From QHXM01 sp032160705 (GTDB lineage Bacteria > Acidobacteriota > Blastocatellia > Pyrinomonadales > Pyrinomonadaceae), in assembly GCA_032160705.1 (NCBI GenBank), contig JAVHVE010000065.1:133944-197943 (forward strand): a stretch of 64,000 nt of DNA, read 5' to 3'. Shown piece by piece: positions 62,365-64,000 of the stretch. How positions within the stretch are numbered: position 1 is the stretch's first letter; each line of letters opens with the position of its first letter. The notes below the pieces were generated by a model that made no database searches, had not been told where the DNA came from, and saw nothing but the letters and a program-made list of their open reading frames with translations. A program made the translations under genes and the position numbers.

Positions 62365-64000
62365 ATGGCTCAATCCATCGGCAACAACGGAAACCCTGAG
62401 CGCGGACTGACAATCGTTAAAGCTGCGTGCCCGCACGATTGCCCGGACACGTGCGCCATGCTCGTGACGGTGGAAAACGGGCAGGCGGTGAAGGTTTCGG
62501 GCGATCCTCATCACCCGTTCACACGCGGTTTCCTCTGCACGAAAGTCGCCAACTATGAACAGCGAACGCACAGCCCAGACCGTGTGCGGACATGTCTCAA
62601 ACGCGACGGGGCGAAAGGCGAAGGGCGGTTTGTTCCGATCACCTGGGACGAAGCTCTCGACGAGATAACTTCCAGATTCAAGGCGCTCGCCGCATCGAGC
62701 GAAGGTGCGGAGACTATTCTTCCTTACAGCTACTGCGGGACGATGGGTCTTGTCCAGTCGCAATCAATGGATAGACGTTTCTTTCATCGTCTGGGCGCGT
62801 CGCAGCTTGAACGCACAATTTGCGCGTCCGCCGGAGCTGCGGGCTACAAGGCGACCGTCGGCGCGAGCATCGGCACAGACCCGGAGCGGTTCATGGAAGC
62901 ACGCCTCATCCTGCTCTGGGGCACGAACACCTTGAGCGCCAACGTTCATCTCTGGCCGCAGATTCTGGAGGCGAAAGCGAATGGCGCACGCTTGATTGCC
63001 ATAGACCCGCGCCGCACGCGCACCGCCGACCATTGCCATGAGCACATCGCCCCGCTTCCGGGCACGGACGCTGCGCTCGCGCTCGGCCTGATGCACGTCA
63101 TCTTCGCCGAAGGTCTGGAAGACAAAGATTACCTTGAGCGGTACACCATCGGCGCGGATGAGTTGCGCTCTCGTGCGCGCGAATACTCGCCCGAACGTGT
63201 TGCCTCCATCTGCGGTCTCGAACCAGCAACGATCAAGCGCCTCGCGCATCTTTATGCGACGACAACACCCGCCGTCATTCGCATCAACTACGGCTTGCAA
63301 CGGCACGCCGGAGGCGGCATGGCCGTTCGCACCATCAGTTGTCTGCCTGCCATCACGGGCGCGTGGCGCGATGCTGCGGGCGGCATCCTGCTGTCAACGA
63401 GCGGAACGTTCCCGCTCAATTACCCTGTGCTCGAACGTCCAGATTTGATGCCGAAGCTCGTCCCGCGCACGCTCAACATGTCGCTGCTCGGAGACGTGCT
63501 GACGAAAACTGTTGATCCTCCTGTTCGCGCGCTCTACGTTTACAATTCCAACCCGGCGGCGGTTGCGCCCGATCAGAGAAAAGTTCTTGAAGGCTTCAAG
63601 CGCGAAGATTTATTCACGGTCGTTCACGAACAGTTTATGACCGACACGACGGATTACGCTGACATCGTTCTACCGGCGACGACGCAACTGGAGCATTTCG
63701 ATCTGCACAAAGCTTACGGCCACCTCTATCTTGTCATCAACGAGCGCGCCATCGAGCCGCTCCATGAAGCGAAATCCAATTCGGAGGTCTTCCGGCAGCT
63801 TGCCGCGCGGATGGGGTTTGAGGAAGAGTGCTTCAAGGATTCTGACGAAGAGATTGCACGCCAGGCGATTTCGACCGATCATCCAGCACTTCGCGGGATT
63901 ACGCTTGAAGGTTTACGTGAGCATGGCTGGATGCGCTTGATGCTGCCTGAAACTTTCGCGCCGTTCGCCGAAGGAAATTTCCCGACCAGTTCGGGGAAGT
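62365..64000 (+). CDS. molybdopterin (Mo/W-bisPGD) oxidoreductase, catalytic subunit, 3' end outside window
   Basis: 545 codons before the window ends. A 4Fe-4S binding site, C22, C26, C30 and C58 (ACPHDCPDTCAM ... GFLCTK), then ITWDEALDEITSRFK and the molybdopterin domains: LLWGTNTLSANVHLWP, RLIAIDPRRTRTADHCHEHIAPLPGTDAALALGLMHVI, TDYADIVLPATTQLEHFD. C153 (ERTICASAG) is a possible Mo ligand, as in the formate dehydrogenase/nitrate reductase group. Substrate not determined. No signal peptide is visible, so it is probably cytoplasmic. The XdhC pair in this window serves another Mo enzyme class. Confidence 0.9.
   Translation, partial: MAQSIGNNGNPERGLTIVKAACPHDCPDTCAMLVTVENGQAVKVSGDPHHPFTRGFLCTKVANYEQRTHSPDRVRTCLKRDGAKGEGRFVPITWDEALDEITSRFKALAASSEGAETILPYSYCGTMGLVQSQSMDRRFFHRLGASQLERTICASAGAAGYKATVGASIGTDPERFMEARLILLWGTNTLSANVHLWPQILEAKANGARLIAIDPRRTRTADHCHEHIAPLPGTDAALALGLMHVIFAEGLEDKDYLERYTIGADELRSRAREYSPERVASICGLEPATIKRLAHLYATTTPAVIRINYGLQRHAGGGMAVRTISCLPAITGAWRDAAGGILLSTSGTFPLNYPVLERPDLMPKLVPRTLNMSLLGDVLTKTVDPPVRALYVYNSNPAAVAPDQRKVLEGFKREDLFTVVHEQFMTDTTDYADIVLPATTQLEHFDLHKAYGHLYLVINERAIEPLHEAKSNSEVFRQLAARMGFEEECFKDSDEEIARQAISTDHPALRGITLEGLREHGWMRLMLPETFAPFAEGNFPTSSGK

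Overview
The window (about 57-58% GC by eye) looks like chromosomal DNA of an Acidobacteriota member, most likely class Blastocatellia. The strongest clue is two adjacent proteins of the 'VWFA-related Acidobacterial domain' type (38045-40745). They sit with a MoxR ATPase, a DUF58 protein, a VIT/VWA protein, a Ycf48-like propeller, many secreted peptidases and bactofilin. No rRNA, tRNA or CRISPR array was seen. The taxonomic call is inference.

Layout. 1-725: end of pdxA and a single-domain response regulator. 740-2538: an AT-richer two-gene restriction-modification island, a NotI-family endonuclease plus a Dam-type adenine methyltransferase, with a 33-codon ORF between them. 2549-12797: pseudopilin-like protein, long-linker response regulator, valS-nadC, a coiled-coil protein, a split XdhC pair around a Mpo1-like gene, and an MFS exporter. 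12810-19911: VapC/DUF104 module, VIT/VWA protein, Ycf48-like protein, ribbon-helix-helix-like protein, BrnT/CopG-like module, STAS protein and subtilase. 20211-26759: CtpA-type protease, duplicated DUF6766 protein, outer-membrane beta-barrel protein, isochorismatase-like hydrolase, three VOC proteins and an NTF2-like protein. 26946-32419: a phage- or ICE-flavoured block with an HTH-like protein, a Rad52-family annealase carrying a SWIM finger, a coiled-coil protein, a divergent XRE regulator, a MazF-type module, an ImmA/IrrE protein and a CHC2/TOPRIM primase. A Sak4-like RecA ATPase at 59945-61030 fits the same theme. 32537-42474: GAF-PP2C phosphatase, DUF4159, PilT, TPR, MoxR, two VWFA proteins, a pseudopilin-like lipoprotein and DUF58. 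42495-54220: two-component system (histidine kinase and NtrC-type regulator), pckA, FAD oxidoreductase, an unlisted-size metallothionein-like ORF, a histone-H1-like protein and an M49 peptidase. 54567-64000: M28 and M16 peptidases, Sak4-like ATPase, bactofilin and a molybdopterin oxidoreductase cut by the window end.

The most unusual signal is a dense family of about 23 intergenic long inverted repeats, roughly one per 2.8 kb. Their arms are degenerate tandem 7-mers and many share a core containing GGCGGAGAACCRCT or its complement. At least seven 'heptad alphabets' occur, including CAGAATC, GGTAAAA, GTGGTCA, GTGACAG, GATGTTA, CAGTTTT and AATGGTC. The elements sit against stop codons, are translated as C-terminal tails of at least five proteins, and in one case (39672-39806) appear to encode the whole signal peptide of a VWFA protein. 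Heptameric repeats are known in cyanobacteria (STRR sequences). I do not know of a description of this inverted, core-bearing, gene-end-invading form in Acidobacteriota. Two further palindromic families are present: a pair of about 215-bp GACCCTGAAAGGGTC elements, and AGCTCCGTAGGAGC-type elements, one nested inside a heptad element.
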